From the NCBI RefSeq assembly GCF_026248685.1, contig NZ_CP111041.1, forward strand, positions 248,001 to 312,000: a stretch of 64,000 bases of DNA, read 5' to 3'. Under the pieces are notes generated by a model. The model was not told the DNA's origin, did not search any database, and saw only the letters and a list, made by a program, of their open reading frames with translations. Shown one piece after another: positions 8,387 to 17,036 of the stretch. The position numbers and the translations under genes are program-made. The stretch is from Haladaptatus caseinilyticus. GTDB taxonomy: Archaea > Halobacteriota > Halobacteria > Halobacteriales > Haladaptataceae. Numbering within the stretch: position 1 is the stretch's first letter; every line of letters starts with the position of its first letter.

Positions 8387-9163
8387 ATGGAAGCTCAACA
8401 TCGCACAATCCGACGAAAAAGGCATAACTCGATGTTCTCCGCAGTAGGAACGAGTCAACGGCGGTCAATCCTTGCAACCCTGAATGATGAGGACGCGGCG
8501 ATGTCCGAGCAAGAACTCGCACTCAGGCTTGCAGAAGGTGATCAAAAAGTTCCAGAAACAGATGTTACCCCCGAAATACAAACCATCCATACGAATCTCA
8601 ACCACGCCCAACTACCACTGTTAGAAGACAACGGCTTCATCGAATGGAACCAAGAGGAAGGAACCGTAACCACGACGGATCATCGTGCGTTCGAAGACCC
8701 ACAGTTCGAGCGATTCCTCGAAATAGAGCACGACGAGGTAGACGATGCGTTGGCTGGGCTGGCAAACAAACATCGACGGCTTCTCCTCGCGATCCTTCGA
8801 GACACCCAGGAATCGATGTCGAAGACAGCACTGGCTCAAAAAATCCATCAACGAGACAACGAAGGGTCAAAATCTACTCAAACAGCGACCAAGGAGCTCG
8901 TTGTGATGTTGTCTCACGTTCACCTCCCCCTGCTGAGTGATGCCGAAATTGTCGAATACAACGAAGCCACGGGGCACGCAGTATACACCGAACATTCAGG
9001 GCTTGAAGAGCTAATCACACATTTTCACCGACCGTATACCCGAATCGTCACGAAGTTAGATCAGTTCTTAGGAGGATTGCTAACGACATATACAAAGGCG
9101 AGCAATCAGACAGCTGATCCCTTTGACTGGCCAACGTCTTGGAGAGATTCCACCCATGGCTAA
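8387..9163 (+). CDS. Double winged-helix DNA-binding protein (DUF7344-like repeats)
   Basis: The 258-residue protein is built of two similar halves. The first has SAVGTSQRRSILATL near residue 22 and HAQLPLLEDNGFIEWN; the second has LANKHRRLLLAIL near 123 and HVHLPLLSDAEIVEYN. Each half fits a haloarchaeal winged-helix unit of DUF7344 style, in which the His-leading helix precedes the wing. It probably binds DNA as an intramolecular pair. Its end overlaps the start of the small membrane protein by eight bases, so the two are translated together. No membrane segment is present in this protein itself. A comparable HTH plus membrane pair occurs at 58209-58890. Confidence 0.85.
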   Translation: MEAQHRTIRRKRHNSMFSAVGTSQRRSILATLNDEDAAMSEQELALRLAEGDQKVPETDVTPEIQTIHTNLNHAQLPLLEDNGFIEWNQEEGTVTTTDHRAFEDPQFERFLEIEHDEVDDALAGLANKHRRLLLAILRDTQESMSKTALAQKIHQRDNEGSKSTQTATKELVVMLSHVHLPLLSDAEIVEYNEATGHAVYTEHSGLEELITHFHRPYTRIVTKLDQFLGGLLTTYTKASNQTADPFDWPTSWRDSTHG

Positions 9164-9542
9164 ATCACCCGAGTTGTGGGCATTCATTCTGTCCAATGCA
9201 CTGTTATTCATCAGTGGAAGTATCTTGCTGGCGCTGAGTTTTCTCGCCTATTACCAAAACCCACGATCCAAATCCTATCGATATGCCACAACCGGCTTCG
9301 GAATTGTCGTTCTGGGTGGGATCGTGAGTCCAGTGTATCGGCTTCTCATACGGAATGACTATCAACTGAATGCCTCCCAACGGTTGCTCCTCCAATCCGG
9401 AAAAAACGTCTTGTTAGCAGTCGGACTAGGATTGGTCTTCTATGCGATCACCCGTCACGATCCCGGGTCGCCAACGATGGGCAATCAGGAATCGATCGAG
9501 ATGGGTCTCGATGAGTTTGATGAACAGCGACATAATGAGTAA
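9156..9542 (+). CDS. Small three-helix membrane protein (DUF7521-like), partner of HTH protein
   Basis: Starting at the ATG that overlaps the upstream HTH gene, the product has 128 residues with three hydrophobic segments (about residues 10-30, 45-65 and 85-105) separated by polar loops: YYQNPRSKSYRYA after helix 1 and RNDYQLNASQRLLLQ before helix 3. The C-terminal 25 residues are acidic. Size and layout match the protein at 58209-58520, which is also joined to an HTH gene. The pairing suggests that the membrane protein sends a signal to, or tethers, the DNA-binding partner; that is inference. Confidence 0.8.
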   Translation: MAKSPELWAFILSNALLFISGSILLALSFLAYYQNPRSKSYRYATTGFGIVVLGGIVSPVYRLLIRNDYQLNASQRLLLQSGKNVLLAVGLGLVFYAITRHDPGSPTMGNQESIEMGLDEFDEQRHNE

Positions 9543-9738
9543 AAGTCAGTAAGTGAACGATCGTCGGTGGGGGAACTCGAGCCCTTCCCGACCCAGCCCG
9601 GATCGACTTAGTCTGTTGAGCCTCAAATCGCCTTGTTAGGCGAATCAAACGTGCTTTCGACAATATTCGTAAGCACACGAATTTCCCCGTAATTACGGCC
9701 ACCAATCTGCTTTTGCTATTTGAACGCATACCATATCC

Positions 9739-11037
9739 ATGAAACGGCGGGGGTTCCTTGAAACCGTGTTTGGAGGTGTCACGGCGGGAATTATTGGAAG
9801 CAAGCAATCCGTCGCTGCCACAGCCCAAATCCGTCCGGATAACACAAGCGGCACTGACGGAAGAAACGTAAACGACCGGATCAAGCCTATTTCGGTCAGT
9901 CTCAAAACGCTCGCGAGCGGGATGCAAGCTCCGATAGATGTCGCTTTTGCGCCGGATGCTGATCGGCGATATATCGCTGATCAGGATGGACGAATCTATG
10001 TACACGAATCGAACGGACTCCGCGACAAGCTGTTTCTTGACTTGCGAGACGCGATCGAGTTCGAGGGTGAAAAGGGACTCCTCGGTATCGCACTTCACCC
10101 TGACTTCGCGAAGAACCGTCGGTTGTTTGTCCGGTACAGCGCACCACGACGACCAGGAACTCCGGCCGACTATAGTCACACATTCGTTCTTGCTTCGTTC
10201 ACGGCAAACCCCGATGGCACGCAAGCCCTCCGTGACTCTGAACGCCCAGTTCTGGAAATTCCTGAACCAGCGAGCAATCATAACGGGGGTTGTATTCGAT
10301 TCGGACCGGACGGCTATCTGTACGTGGCGGTCGGTGACGGTGGAGGTAGCGGTGGGGGTATCGGCGTTCAGAGTACAGGTCAAAATGTGACTGAGGATCT
10401 TCTTGGGAGTATCCTTCGTATCGACGTCGATGGTCGAGATACGTCGACGGAATATACGATTCCCGAAGATAATCCATTGGTCGGCACAAGCGGTCGTGAT
10501 GAGTACTATGCGTGGGGATTTCGAAATCCGTGGCGAATGTCGTTCGATGGGTCCGACCTCTTTGTCGGAGATGTCGGAGAAAGTCAATACGAGGAGGTAG
10601 ACTTGGTCGTAAACGGTGGCAATTACGGTTGGAAGATCAAGGAGGGTACGGACTGCCTTGAAGACGGCTGCTCAGATACCGTACCCACAAATGTTCGAGG
10701 TGACGAACACCTCATCGACCCGATCATAGAGTATCCGCATTTTGGTAGGGATGTTAGCGGAGTTTCGGTTATTGGTGGCTACGTGTATCGTGGGTCGGAC
10801 TTTCCGCTGTTGAATGGGACATATATCTTTGGTGACTATCTGGCGAACGGCCGGTTGTTCGCCGCGACGCGTTCCGAAGATGGCGGTATGTGGCCAACAG
10901 AATTGGTTGAAGTAGCTGACGAAGATAAAAGCAAGCTGGATCTCATCCTGTCATTTGGCCGTGACAACGATGGCGAAGTATACGTCCTTGCCATCGGAAC
11001 CGACGGTGGTGGGTTCCATCGGTTGACCCCTCCCTGA
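9739..11037 (+). CDS. Exported glucose/sorbosone dehydrogenase-like (PQQ-type) beta-propeller protein
   Basis: The 432-residue protein has a Tat-type leader (KRRGFLETVFGG followed by a hydrophobic stretch), so it acts outside the cell. The body is a six-bladed propeller of the soluble quinoprotein dehydrogenase family: GLLGIALHPDF, then NHNGGCIRFGPDGYLYVAVG, GSILRIDVDG, and YAWGFRNPWRMSFD. Family members oxidise aldose sugars with PQQ, although many archaeal homologues have unproven cofactor use. No PQQ biosynthesis genes are seen in the window. It appears to be a single gene, followed by about 1 kb of decayed sequence. Confidence 0.9.
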   Translation: MKRRGFLETVFGGVTAGIIGSKQSVAATAQIRPDNTSGTDGRNVNDRIKPISVSLKTLASGMQAPIDVAFAPDADRRYIADQDGRIYVHESNGLRDKLFLDLRDAIEFEGEKGLLGIALHPDFAKNRRLFVRYSAPRRPGTPADYSHTFVLASFTANPDGTQALRDSERPVLEIPEPASNHNGGCIRFGPDGYLYVAVGDGGGSGGGIGVQSTGQNVTEDLLGSILRIDVDGRDTSTEYTIPEDNPLVGTSGRDEYYAWGFRNPWRMSFDGSDLFVGDVGESQYEEVDLVVNGGNYGWKIKEGTDCLEDGCSDTVPTNVRGDEHLIDPIIEYPHFGRDVSGVSVIGGYVYRGSDFPLLNGTYIFGDYLANGRLFAATRSEDGGMWPTELVEVADEDKSKLDLILSFGRDNDGEVYVLAIGTDGGGFHRLTPP

Positions 11038-11161
11038 ATCCCTCGGTATACATTCAATTTCGTATACCAGACGGCCTAGGAAATGGAGTCACCACTTCCT
11101 ATCATAATCCTTTCTGACGGCGAGGGGAACTACCCGCGGTCGGCTACCGCATCTGTGATCG

Positions 11162-11371
11162 GAATTATGTGATCGAGTCGATCGAGAAGTCACCGTCTGG
11201 AGAGCGCGATTTGGTTCTAACGACACTGTTCACATCATCTACTCACGAGATGTTACAGGAGAGATCCACCTTTCAGTGATCTATATTGACGTCCTTCAAG
11301 ACGATATTCTGTAGTTTAAGCGGTTTCAACAGGAGTTGGCACAGTGGTTCCAGCAACATAGTAGCACGTGA
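11162..11371 (+). pseudogene. Unidentified coding remnant with internal amber stop
   Basis: One forward frame reads as protein-like sequence over 70 codons but contains a TAG at 11312-11314. Before the stop it reads DTVHIIYSRDVTGEIHLSVI and YIDVLQDDIL; after it, FKRFQQELAQWFQQHSST and then TGA. The two halves match in style, with alternating beta strands and then an amphipathic helix. No start codon is found at its left end, where a TGA closes the frame. I do not recognise the family. It seems to be the tail of a lost gene. Confidence 0.42.
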
Positions 11372-11434
11372 AACTCTCCCCGCGGTAAACGACAGAGGAT
11401 CCCACGCCCGATGACGCTGGATTGGGAACTCGAT

Positions 11435-11623
11435 TTAGAACAGGATGCTATCGTAGGAAGCCGATGCAACACCACCGATGACACGATCACAGTGGGGACA
11501 AACGACCAGTCCAGAGGACCCGTTCTTCGTCTCACTGGTCTGGAGAAACCCGACGTCGTCATCAGTCGTAATCGTGCTATCACACTCGGGACATCGAGCA
11601 CTGTCGATAGAGTTGAGCGGCAT
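11435..11623 (-). CDS. Small haloarchaeal zinc-ribbon protein
   Basis: Read on the reverse strand from an ATG at 11623, this gives 62 residues with two CxxC knuckles: CPECD near residue 11 and CPHCDRVIGGV near 43. Such pairs bind one zinc ion, and proteins of this size and shape are frequent in haloarchaea with unknown roles. A TTG five codons upstream is a less likely start. The forward strand over the same bases has no recognisable protein. It lies alone among decayed sequence. Confidence 0.62.
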   Translation of the reverse strand: MPLNSIDSARCPECDSTITTDDDVGFLQTSETKNGSSGLVVCPHCDRVIGGVASASYDSILF

Positions 11624-11721
11624 TTGTGAATGCAACAAAGTGGCCTAAATCAGTTTTTCTCTTGAGATAACGCAGACCTTCGAAACTGTATAATGTTCGG
11701 AACAGAACACCGAACTCGTGA

Positions 11722-11889
11722 ATATCCGTGAAAAGCGTTCTGAGAGTCAGCACGTTGAGGGCAAGTACCTGCAATGCCCTCGGGCACGCGAAGAACGCCA
11801 AAACGAATGACGTGATGGTCACACGACTTGGCTATCGAGAGGCTGTAACCCACTATGGTTGTGTAGTAACGTTAGAACTGGTTCACTGA
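11722..11889 (+). pseudogene. Fragment A of a decayed gene (second copy near 21256)
   Basis: A forward frame of about 55 codons without a good start reads NAKTNDVMVTRLGYREAVTH followed by YGC at 11797-11865. The same peptide, changed mainly at third codon positions, recurs at 21256-21312 (TNDVMV, then YRKVVTHHGC). Conservation at the protein level shows that both come from a real coding sequence. The family is not recognised. No intact copy is in the window. The stretch 11624-12050 otherwise shows nothing supportable. Confidence 0.4.
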
Positions 11890-12050
11890 GGAATGACTGC
11901 GAAGATACCATTTTTGCGGGAATTGATCGTGTATCACTATGAGAGATACACAGTTGAGAGTGGGATATATTATAGACGCTATCTAAAATAGATGTAACAC
12001 ATAAAATACGTTAGTTATACATTTGTTATTTAACCAATGGATTGATATTC

Positions 12051-12066
12051 TACCGAACGTTCAGTA
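12051..12066. promoter_or_regulatory. Probable TetR operator before the P450 gene
   Basis: TACCGAACGTTCAGTA is a 16-base palindrome with one mismatched pair. It ends six bases before the P450 ATG and lies just downstream of a TATA-like TTATTTAA at 12027-12034, where a bound repressor would block transcription initiation. A 14-of-16 match lies at 13383-13398 upstream of the TetR-type gene. Confidence 0.6.
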
Positions 12067-12071
12067 AACAC

Positions 12072-13256
12072 ATGGCATCCTCAGACCAAGACGGTGTGAT
12101 TCAGGATCCATTGCACCAGCCGCAGCCTGAAGAATTGTCCACAGATAAGGCACAGCTCCGTAGACCGAGTTGGTACGCCGAGATGCGTCAAGAACAACCC
12201 GTGCGATACGATGAGGAGCGTAATCGGTGGGACGTATTCCGTTATGAAGACGTCAATGCCATCCTTCGCGATCACGAAACGTATACCACTACTTTTGGCA
12301 ATACCACCGAAGGGAAGTCGATGTTTACGGAGGATCCACCCGAACACGGACGCCTCCGTAATTTCGCGAGTAATTGGTTCTCTCCGCGCACGTTGAGAGA
12401 AAAACGGCCACGTTTCGAAGAGATCGCTGACGAGCTTATCGATGAGATCGAGCCGGGGAACGTCGATATCATCTCGGAGTTCGCACATCCGTATCCAGTC
12501 ACTATTATTGCGGAGTCGCTAGGGCTTCCGATCGAAGACTACGAACAGTTCATCGAATGGTCCGACGCGTCCTTACGTGTGCCCCCTCGAACTGATGACG
12601 ATGAGATGGCAACCCCCGAAGAGCAGGAAACGGCGATTCGGGAGATGAGTCAATATTTCTCAGAACTAGTTCATGAACGCGCCGACGGGGATGGCAGCGA
12701 CCTGATTACGATTGCCGCGACAAACGACGACTTGAGTCACAAAGAGAAGGTTACTTTCTGCCACGGAATCCTCGTCGCGGGGAACGTCACGACGATCAAC
12801 CTCATCACGAACGCCCTCTGGTGTTTCGAAGAATTCGATCTAATCGACGATATCCGTTCGGGGGCAATCGATCGAAAGCAAGCGATCGAGGAGGTCCTTC
12901 GCTACCGGTCTCCCGCGCAGTCTCTAGTACGAAGAACGACGCAACCCGTGGAAATCGGCGGCAAGGAGATTCGAAAAGGCGAGTTGGTTACTGCGTGGAC
13001 CGGATCTGCAAACCACGACCCAGCAACGTTTGATGCTCCTGAGGAGTTCCGTCCCGAGCGAAAACCGAATCGTCATATTTCGTTCGGGGGAGGCATTCAC
13101 ATCTGCTTAGGGGCACCCCTCGCTCGATTAGAAGCGGATATCGCTCTTGAGAGGCTTCTCGATCGATTCGAAGTCGTCGAACCAGATCTCTCTGATCTGT
13201 CTCCTCAAGCGACTCCATTCGGTCTCCAATCCCTCCCCTGCTATCTAGAGAAATAG
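12072..13256 (+). CDS. Cytochrome P450
   Basis: Taking the ATG at 12072 gives 394 residues, usual for soluble class I P450s; a TTG ten codons upstream would place the palindrome inside the gene and is unlikely. The heme-binding loop FGGGIHICLGAPLAR has its Cys at residue 345, and the K-helix ExxR motif is EVLRYR. The I-helix segment reads AGNVTT (236-241), where the usual acid before Thr is Val. The protein is cytoplasmic and would need a ferredoxin or flavin partner, none of which is adjacent. A TetR gene follows 350 bases downstream, and shared palindromes suggest it represses this gene. The substrate is unknown. Confidence 0.95.
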   Translation: MASSDQDGVIQDPLHQPQPEELSTDKAQLRRPSWYAEMRQEQPVRYDEERNRWDVFRYEDVNAILRDHETYTTTFGNTTEGKSMFTEDPPEHGRLRNFASNWFSPRTLREKRPRFEEIADELIDEIEPGNVDIISEFAHPYPVTIIAESLGLPIEDYEQFIEWSDASLRVPPRTDDDEMATPEEQETAIREMSQYFSELVHERADGDGSDLITIAATNDDLSHKEKVTFCHGILVAGNVTTINLITNALWCFEEFDLIDDIRSGAIDRKQAIEEVLRYRSPAQSLVRRTTQPVEIGGKEIRKGELVTAWTGSANHDPATFDAPEEFRPERKPNRHISFGGGIHICLGAPLARLEADIALERLLDRFEVVEPDLSDLSPQATPFGLQSLPCYLEK

Positions 13257-13382
13257 AAACCTAACAGTTGCTCTGTAAGCCCAATACATCAGTATTCACG
13301 CGATGGCACCGTCGCTCGACTGATCTAGGTTCGTTTGGAGGTCGCACGTCGAATTGGGGATTTCGATCTTTCATATCCTACT

Positions 13383-13398
13383 TACCGACCGTTCAGCA
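13383..13398. promoter_or_regulatory. Second copy of the probable TetR operator
   Basis: TACCGACCGTTCAGCA matches the palindrome before the P450 at 14 of 16 bases. It lies between the P450 stop and the TetR gene, 215 bases before the chosen TetR start, so it may be used for autoregulation if transcription starts near it. The rest of 13257-13612 shows no gene. Confidence 0.52.
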
Positions 13399-13612
13399 AA
13401 GACGGTATCCGGGATTTGTCTTCGTTAGACTGTCAAACGCAGGTACAACAAAGGTTGAATGTAACGGTGTGAATTTCTCCTCGAGTCATAAACAGCTGTT
13501 ACAAATTATCAATAGGTAATCTCCCCCTCGCCGTTCCAGCGAAGTGTTTTTGCCATCAAATACCCATTCGGTAGATAGAAGAAAAAGTGATACCGATGAA
13601 AGTGTGGGCGAA

Positions 13613-14218
13613 ATGATGACATCGGATTCATCTGGAAGAGAGTGGAGCAAATCCGAAGAACGGATTATGGAATCAACGCATCGTGCACTACTCCGATATG
13701 GGTATGCACAACTCTCTATTTCGCGGATAGCCTCCGAATTGGACCAATCGAAAGCCTCCCTGTATTATCATTATGACTCGAAAGAGGACCTCTTACTATC
13801 ATTTCTGGAGTACGTAACCGATCAATTAGAATCGAATATCTATACGGATAATGACGAACCTCCAAGTCAGGAACTTGAACGATTCATAGAGACGCTTCTT
13901 CCGTTACAACTTGACGATGATGAGAGCCAACTACGAGCTGCAATGGTCGAACTCCGTGCACAGGCAGTAAAAGACGAGGAGTTCCGTGAACAGTTTACGG
14001 AGATCGATGACCGAATCGTAGACCACCTCGAAAAGATCATTGATCGAGGGATTGACGAAGGCGAATTTCGAAACGTCGATGCCACACGAATTGCGGAACA
14101 CATCTTTGCAACGATCAATGGGGTAATGTACAACCGAGCAACGACCAATCGAGAAAACGCATCCGCAGCAGTTCGCGTCTCGCTGTCATCATATGTCAAC
14201 AAAGAGCTATATCGTTGA
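13613..14218 (+). CDS. TetR/AcrR family transcriptional regulator
   Basis: The 201-residue protein has a TetR N-terminal HTH: HRALLRYGYAQLSISRIASE and then ASLYYHYDSKEDLLLSFLEY, the classic YYHF/Y-DSKEDLL signature around residues 50-65. The rest is an all-helical ligand domain. A GTG at 13544 gives 23 more residues of low complexity, so the double ATG at 13613 is preferred. It follows the P450 and precedes the HtpX protease gene. Palindromes at 12051 and 13383 are good candidates for its sites, implying ligand-relieved repression of the P450. Confidence 0.9.
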   Translation: MMTSDSSGREWSKSEERIMESTHRALLRYGYAQLSISRIASELDQSKASLYYHYDSKEDLLLSFLEYVTDQLESNIYTDNDEPPSQELERFIETLLPLQLDDDESQLRAAMVELRAQAVKDEEFREQFTEIDDRIVDHLEKIIDRGIDEGEFRNVDATRIAEHIFATINGVMYNRATTNRENASAAVRVSLSSYVNKELYR

Positions 14219-14268
14219 TGGACGTGAAAATACGAATATTTTAGAACTACGACTTGCATTTAGCTACC

Positions 14269-15273
14269 GTGATTTCTAGACCGACCAGACTTCAAGCAGG
14301 AATGATCGCCGCCATCGTTGGACTGTTCCTCGTCACAGGTGGATTCCTCATGGGAGTTTGGGCGGTCTTCTACGGCATCCTCGTTTTGTTGGACATGGCG
14401 TCTGCCATGCAGATAGCGTTCGGTATTACTGTTATGACGCTGTTGACAATTGGCTATCTCGAGTACACACATCTCGAGACAATCGAGCGGCTTGCAGATG
14501 CCCAACCAGTAGATCGAGAAACGGCACCGGAATTATACAAAACGGCAACACGGGTCGCTGCTCAACTCGATATTCCTGTGCCGACAATCGCTATCTCAGA
14601 GCGTACTGCTCCCGAGGCACTAGCCGTCGGCTTCCGACCGGAAAATATCCATTTAGTACTTTCACTTGGAGCCATCAATACACTAAGCAAACAAGAGGAG
14701 ATGGAGGCAGTAATTGCACATGAACTTGCTCATGTGAAAAACCGGGATGCAATGGTCATAACGGTCGTGTCGCTCCCTATTGTTCTCGCTGATGGATTGC
14801 GATCGCGAATCCTTACTGACGGTCTGAATACACGATTTGGGCAGCTAAAGGACATGGGATGGGGCGCAATCATAACGATCCCTCTTGCATTTCTGTCGAA
14901 TATTGTCTGGACGGTTGGAAGAGCAATCATGGCTCGTTTTTCCAGAACCAGAGAGCTAGCGGCAGATCGGTCAGCTGTCGAGGTGACTGGATCTCCGATT
15001 GCCTTAGCCAGTGCACTCAAGCGACTCGATCAGGAAATCAGTGAAACGCCTGAGCGCGATCTCCGAGAAGTTTCAGGTGTTTCGTCGTTGTCGATTCTCC
15101 CACTCGAACCGAGAGAATTGGAAAAAGTAATGCTCGGGCCGGAGGGTGACATCGAACCGTCGTATTGGTGGCTCCGAAAACGCCTCCATCGGTTCCGTCG
15201 CTGGCTCTTTACAACTCACCCACCAACTGAAGAACGTCTCGAAATGCTCGCCCAAATCGAACGCAACCAATAG
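14269..15273 (+). CDS. htpX: M48 family membrane metalloprotease, HtpX-like
   Basis: The start chosen is a GTG at 14269 (334 residues); an ATG at 14302 is possible. Two hydrophobic segments lead (about residues 10-35 and 45-60), then the zinc motif HELAH at about 151-155 and the downstream RELAADRSAVE, whose Glu is the third ligand. A further hydrophobic stretch lies around residues 195-220. HtpX-type enzymes cleave misfolded membrane proteins on the cytoplasmic side. It begins about 50 bases after the TetR gene and could be co-transcribed with it, linking membrane stress to P450 control, though that is inference. Confidence 0.9.
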   Translation: MISRPTRLQAGMIAAIVGLFLVTGGFLMGVWAVFYGILVLLDMASAMQIAFGITVMTLLTIGYLEYTHLETIERLADAQPVDRETAPELYKTATRVAAQLDIPVPTIAISERTAPEALAVGFRPENIHLVLSLGAINTLSKQEEMEAVIAHELAHVKNRDAMVITVVSLPIVLADGLRSRILTDGLNTRFGQLKDMGWGAIITIPLAFLSNIVWTVGRAIMARFSRTRELAADRSAVEVTGSPIALASALKRLDQEISETPERDLREVSGVSSLSILPLEPRELEKVMLGPEGDIEPSYWWLRKRLHRFRRWLFTTHPPTEERLEMLAQIERNQ

Positions 15274-15484
15274 CGGGATATCTATTCAACTTTCTCGATT
15301 ACTTCCCAATTCAAAGATTCGAGATCACCAACTCGTTCGGATCAACCGCCCAACGTTCTAGCCGATCAACCCACGATCACAATCCCTCACAGACAGCTTC
15401 TAGATCACGATATCCGTCTATCATTCGCACCATGCGACCTCCCCAATCGACACGTGATTTCCCAAGACAGGGACTGAAGAATTG

Positions 15485-16306
15485 TCACCGAAAGATGAGA
15501 ACCATCAACACGAACACGAAAATTGCGACCAGCACGATCGTTCCGCCAGCAGCCAGTCCGTAGGCATACGAGAGCGTGATTCCAATGATAACGGCGATTT
15601 CGCCGATGATTACGCCTAGGACAATCGACTGGCGGAAACTCTGTGCGACCTGCGCCGCGGCAGCAACGGGAACGACCAGCATCGCCGCAACGAGGATGAC
15701 ACCCATTATCTGCATGGCCGCGACGACGACCAACGAGGTCAACACGACGAGCAATCGATTGTACCGTCGTACCGGAATTCCGGACACACGGGCCGCCGTC
15801 TCGTCGAACGTGACGGCGAACAGTTGTCGCCGCGTCACGCTGACGACACCGACCACCAACGCCGACAGCGCAACCATCACCTGGACGTTTTTGAACGTGA
15901 CTGTCGCCAAACTGCCAAACAGATACTGGTCGATACCCACCGCGATACCACCGTCAGATACACTGATCAGGACGCTTCCGAGGGCGAATCCAGCCGATAG
16001 CACAATTGCCATCGATACGTCACCGTACGCGTCGGTGTGCTCCGCGAGCGCTTGAATTGCCAATGCCGCAACCACCGAGACTACCAGCGCGGTAAGATAC
16101 GGTGACACAACGACGTTCAGGCTTCCAAGGAACAGCCCAACCGCAACTCCTGCAAAGGCCGAGTGAGCCAACGTGTCGCCGATGAGGGCCATTCCCCTGT
16201 GGACGAGAAATGAGCCCACGAGAGGTGCAACAAGACCGACACAAAGTCCGGCCACAAGCGCAAGGCGCATGAACCGATAGCTCAGCATCTCCCCAAGATC
16301 AATCAT
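15485..16306 (-). CDS. znuB: Metal ABC transporter permease, ZnuB/MntB type
   Basis: From the ATG at 16306 the product has 273 residues with eight or so hydrophobic segments, fitting the ABC-3 permease family. Motifs include GLVAPLVGSFLVHRGMALIG followed by DTLAHSAFAGVAVG near the N-terminus, a hallmark of Zn/Mn permeases. The start overlaps the end of the ATPase gene by eight bases. It ends the leftward operon binding protein-ATPase-permease. Upstream in-frame codons inside the ATPase gene were not used. Confidence 0.92.
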   Translation of the reverse strand: MIDLGEMLSYRFMRLALVAGLCVGLVAPLVGSFLVHRGMALIGDTLAHSAFAGVAVGLFLGSLNVVVSPYLTALVVSVVAALAIQALAEHTDAYGDVSMAIVLSAGFALGSVLISVSDGGIAVGIDQYLFGSLATVTFKNVQVMVALSALVVGVVSVTRRQLFAVTFDETAARVSGIPVRRYNRLLVVLTSLVVVAAMQIMGVILVAAMLVVPVAAAAQVAQSFRQSIVLGVIIGEIAVIIGITLSYAYGLAAGGTIVLVAIFVFVLMVLIFR

Positions 16307-17036
16307 GGTCGTGGTGAAGTCGGCGCTGATTTGCACCGTACGCGTCGGTCAGCACGTCACTGGCTTCGAACTCGTCCGTGTTCCCGTGGAAGTATAGCAT
16401 TCGGTTCAGGCAGGCAACTTTGTCCGCGTGTTCGGTGACGACGCCAATGTCGTGCTCCACGAGAATGACTGTCAAGCCGTCCTCGTTCAGGTCGTGCAGA
16501 AGGGCGTAAAACTCCTTGCGAGATTCGGCATCGACACCGACGGTTGGTTCGTCCAACACAAGAATCTCTGCGTCGGCAGCCACCGCGCGAGCAATGAATG
16601 TACGCTGTTGCTGGCCGCCGGAGAGTCGGCCGACCCGACGATCCGCGAGGTTGGCGATTCCAACAATTTCCAAGGCGTGTTCGATGGCTCTTCGATCTTT
16701 CTCCCCAGCGAAACCGAACCCGAGGTGAGAACTCCGACCTGCGGCGACGATCTCTCTAACCGTCACCGGCATTCCCGAAACCGCCGCCACGTCCTGCGCG
16801 ACGTAGCCGACCCGTCCATCCTTTCGTCCCTCTTGAGGCGGCTGGCCAAACAGACGAACCGACCCCTCGTCTGGTTCGTATAGGCCGAGGACGAGTTCCA
16901 ACAACGTGCTCTTTCCCGATCCGTTCGGTCCAACGAGTCCGAGAAACTCGCCGTTTTCAACCACTAACGAAACGTTCGAAAGCACGGGGCGATCACCGTA
17001 TCCGAACGACATCTCTTCGATTTCGATGGCCGTCAT
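16299..17036 (-). CDS. znuC: Metal ABC transporter ATPase, ZnuC/MntA type
   Basis: Starting at the ATG that overlaps the binding-protein stop (ATGA), the ATPase has 245 residues. Walker A is GPNGSGKS (36-43), the signature is LSGGQQQRTFIARAV, Walker B ends ILVLDEP, and the switch His is in ILVEHDIG. A reading beginning 22 codons earlier overlaps the upstream gene and is not needed. It powers uptake through the adjacent permease. Confidence 0.94.
   Translation of the reverse strand: MTAIEIEEMSFGYGDRPVLSNVSLVVENGEFLGLVGPNGSGKSTLLELVLGLYEPDEGSVRLFGQPPQEGRKDGRVGYVAQDVAAVSGMPVTVREIVAAGRSSHLGFGFAGEKDRRAIEHALEIVGIANLADRRVGRLSGGQQQRTFIARAVAADAEILVLDEPTVGVDAESRKEFYALLHDLNEDGLTVILVEHDIGVVTEHADKVACLNRMLYFHGNTDEFEASDVLTDAYGANQRRLHHDHD

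Noticed and set aside
11411-11629. Rightward frame antisense to the small zinc ribbon
   Set aside because: The opposite strand has two well-formed CxxC knuckles, whereas this frame has no recognisable pattern.
12042-12071. TTG start giving the P450 ten more residues
   Set aside because: It would put the TATA-like stretch and palindrome at or inside the gene; the ATG at 12072 fits both the family and the operator position.
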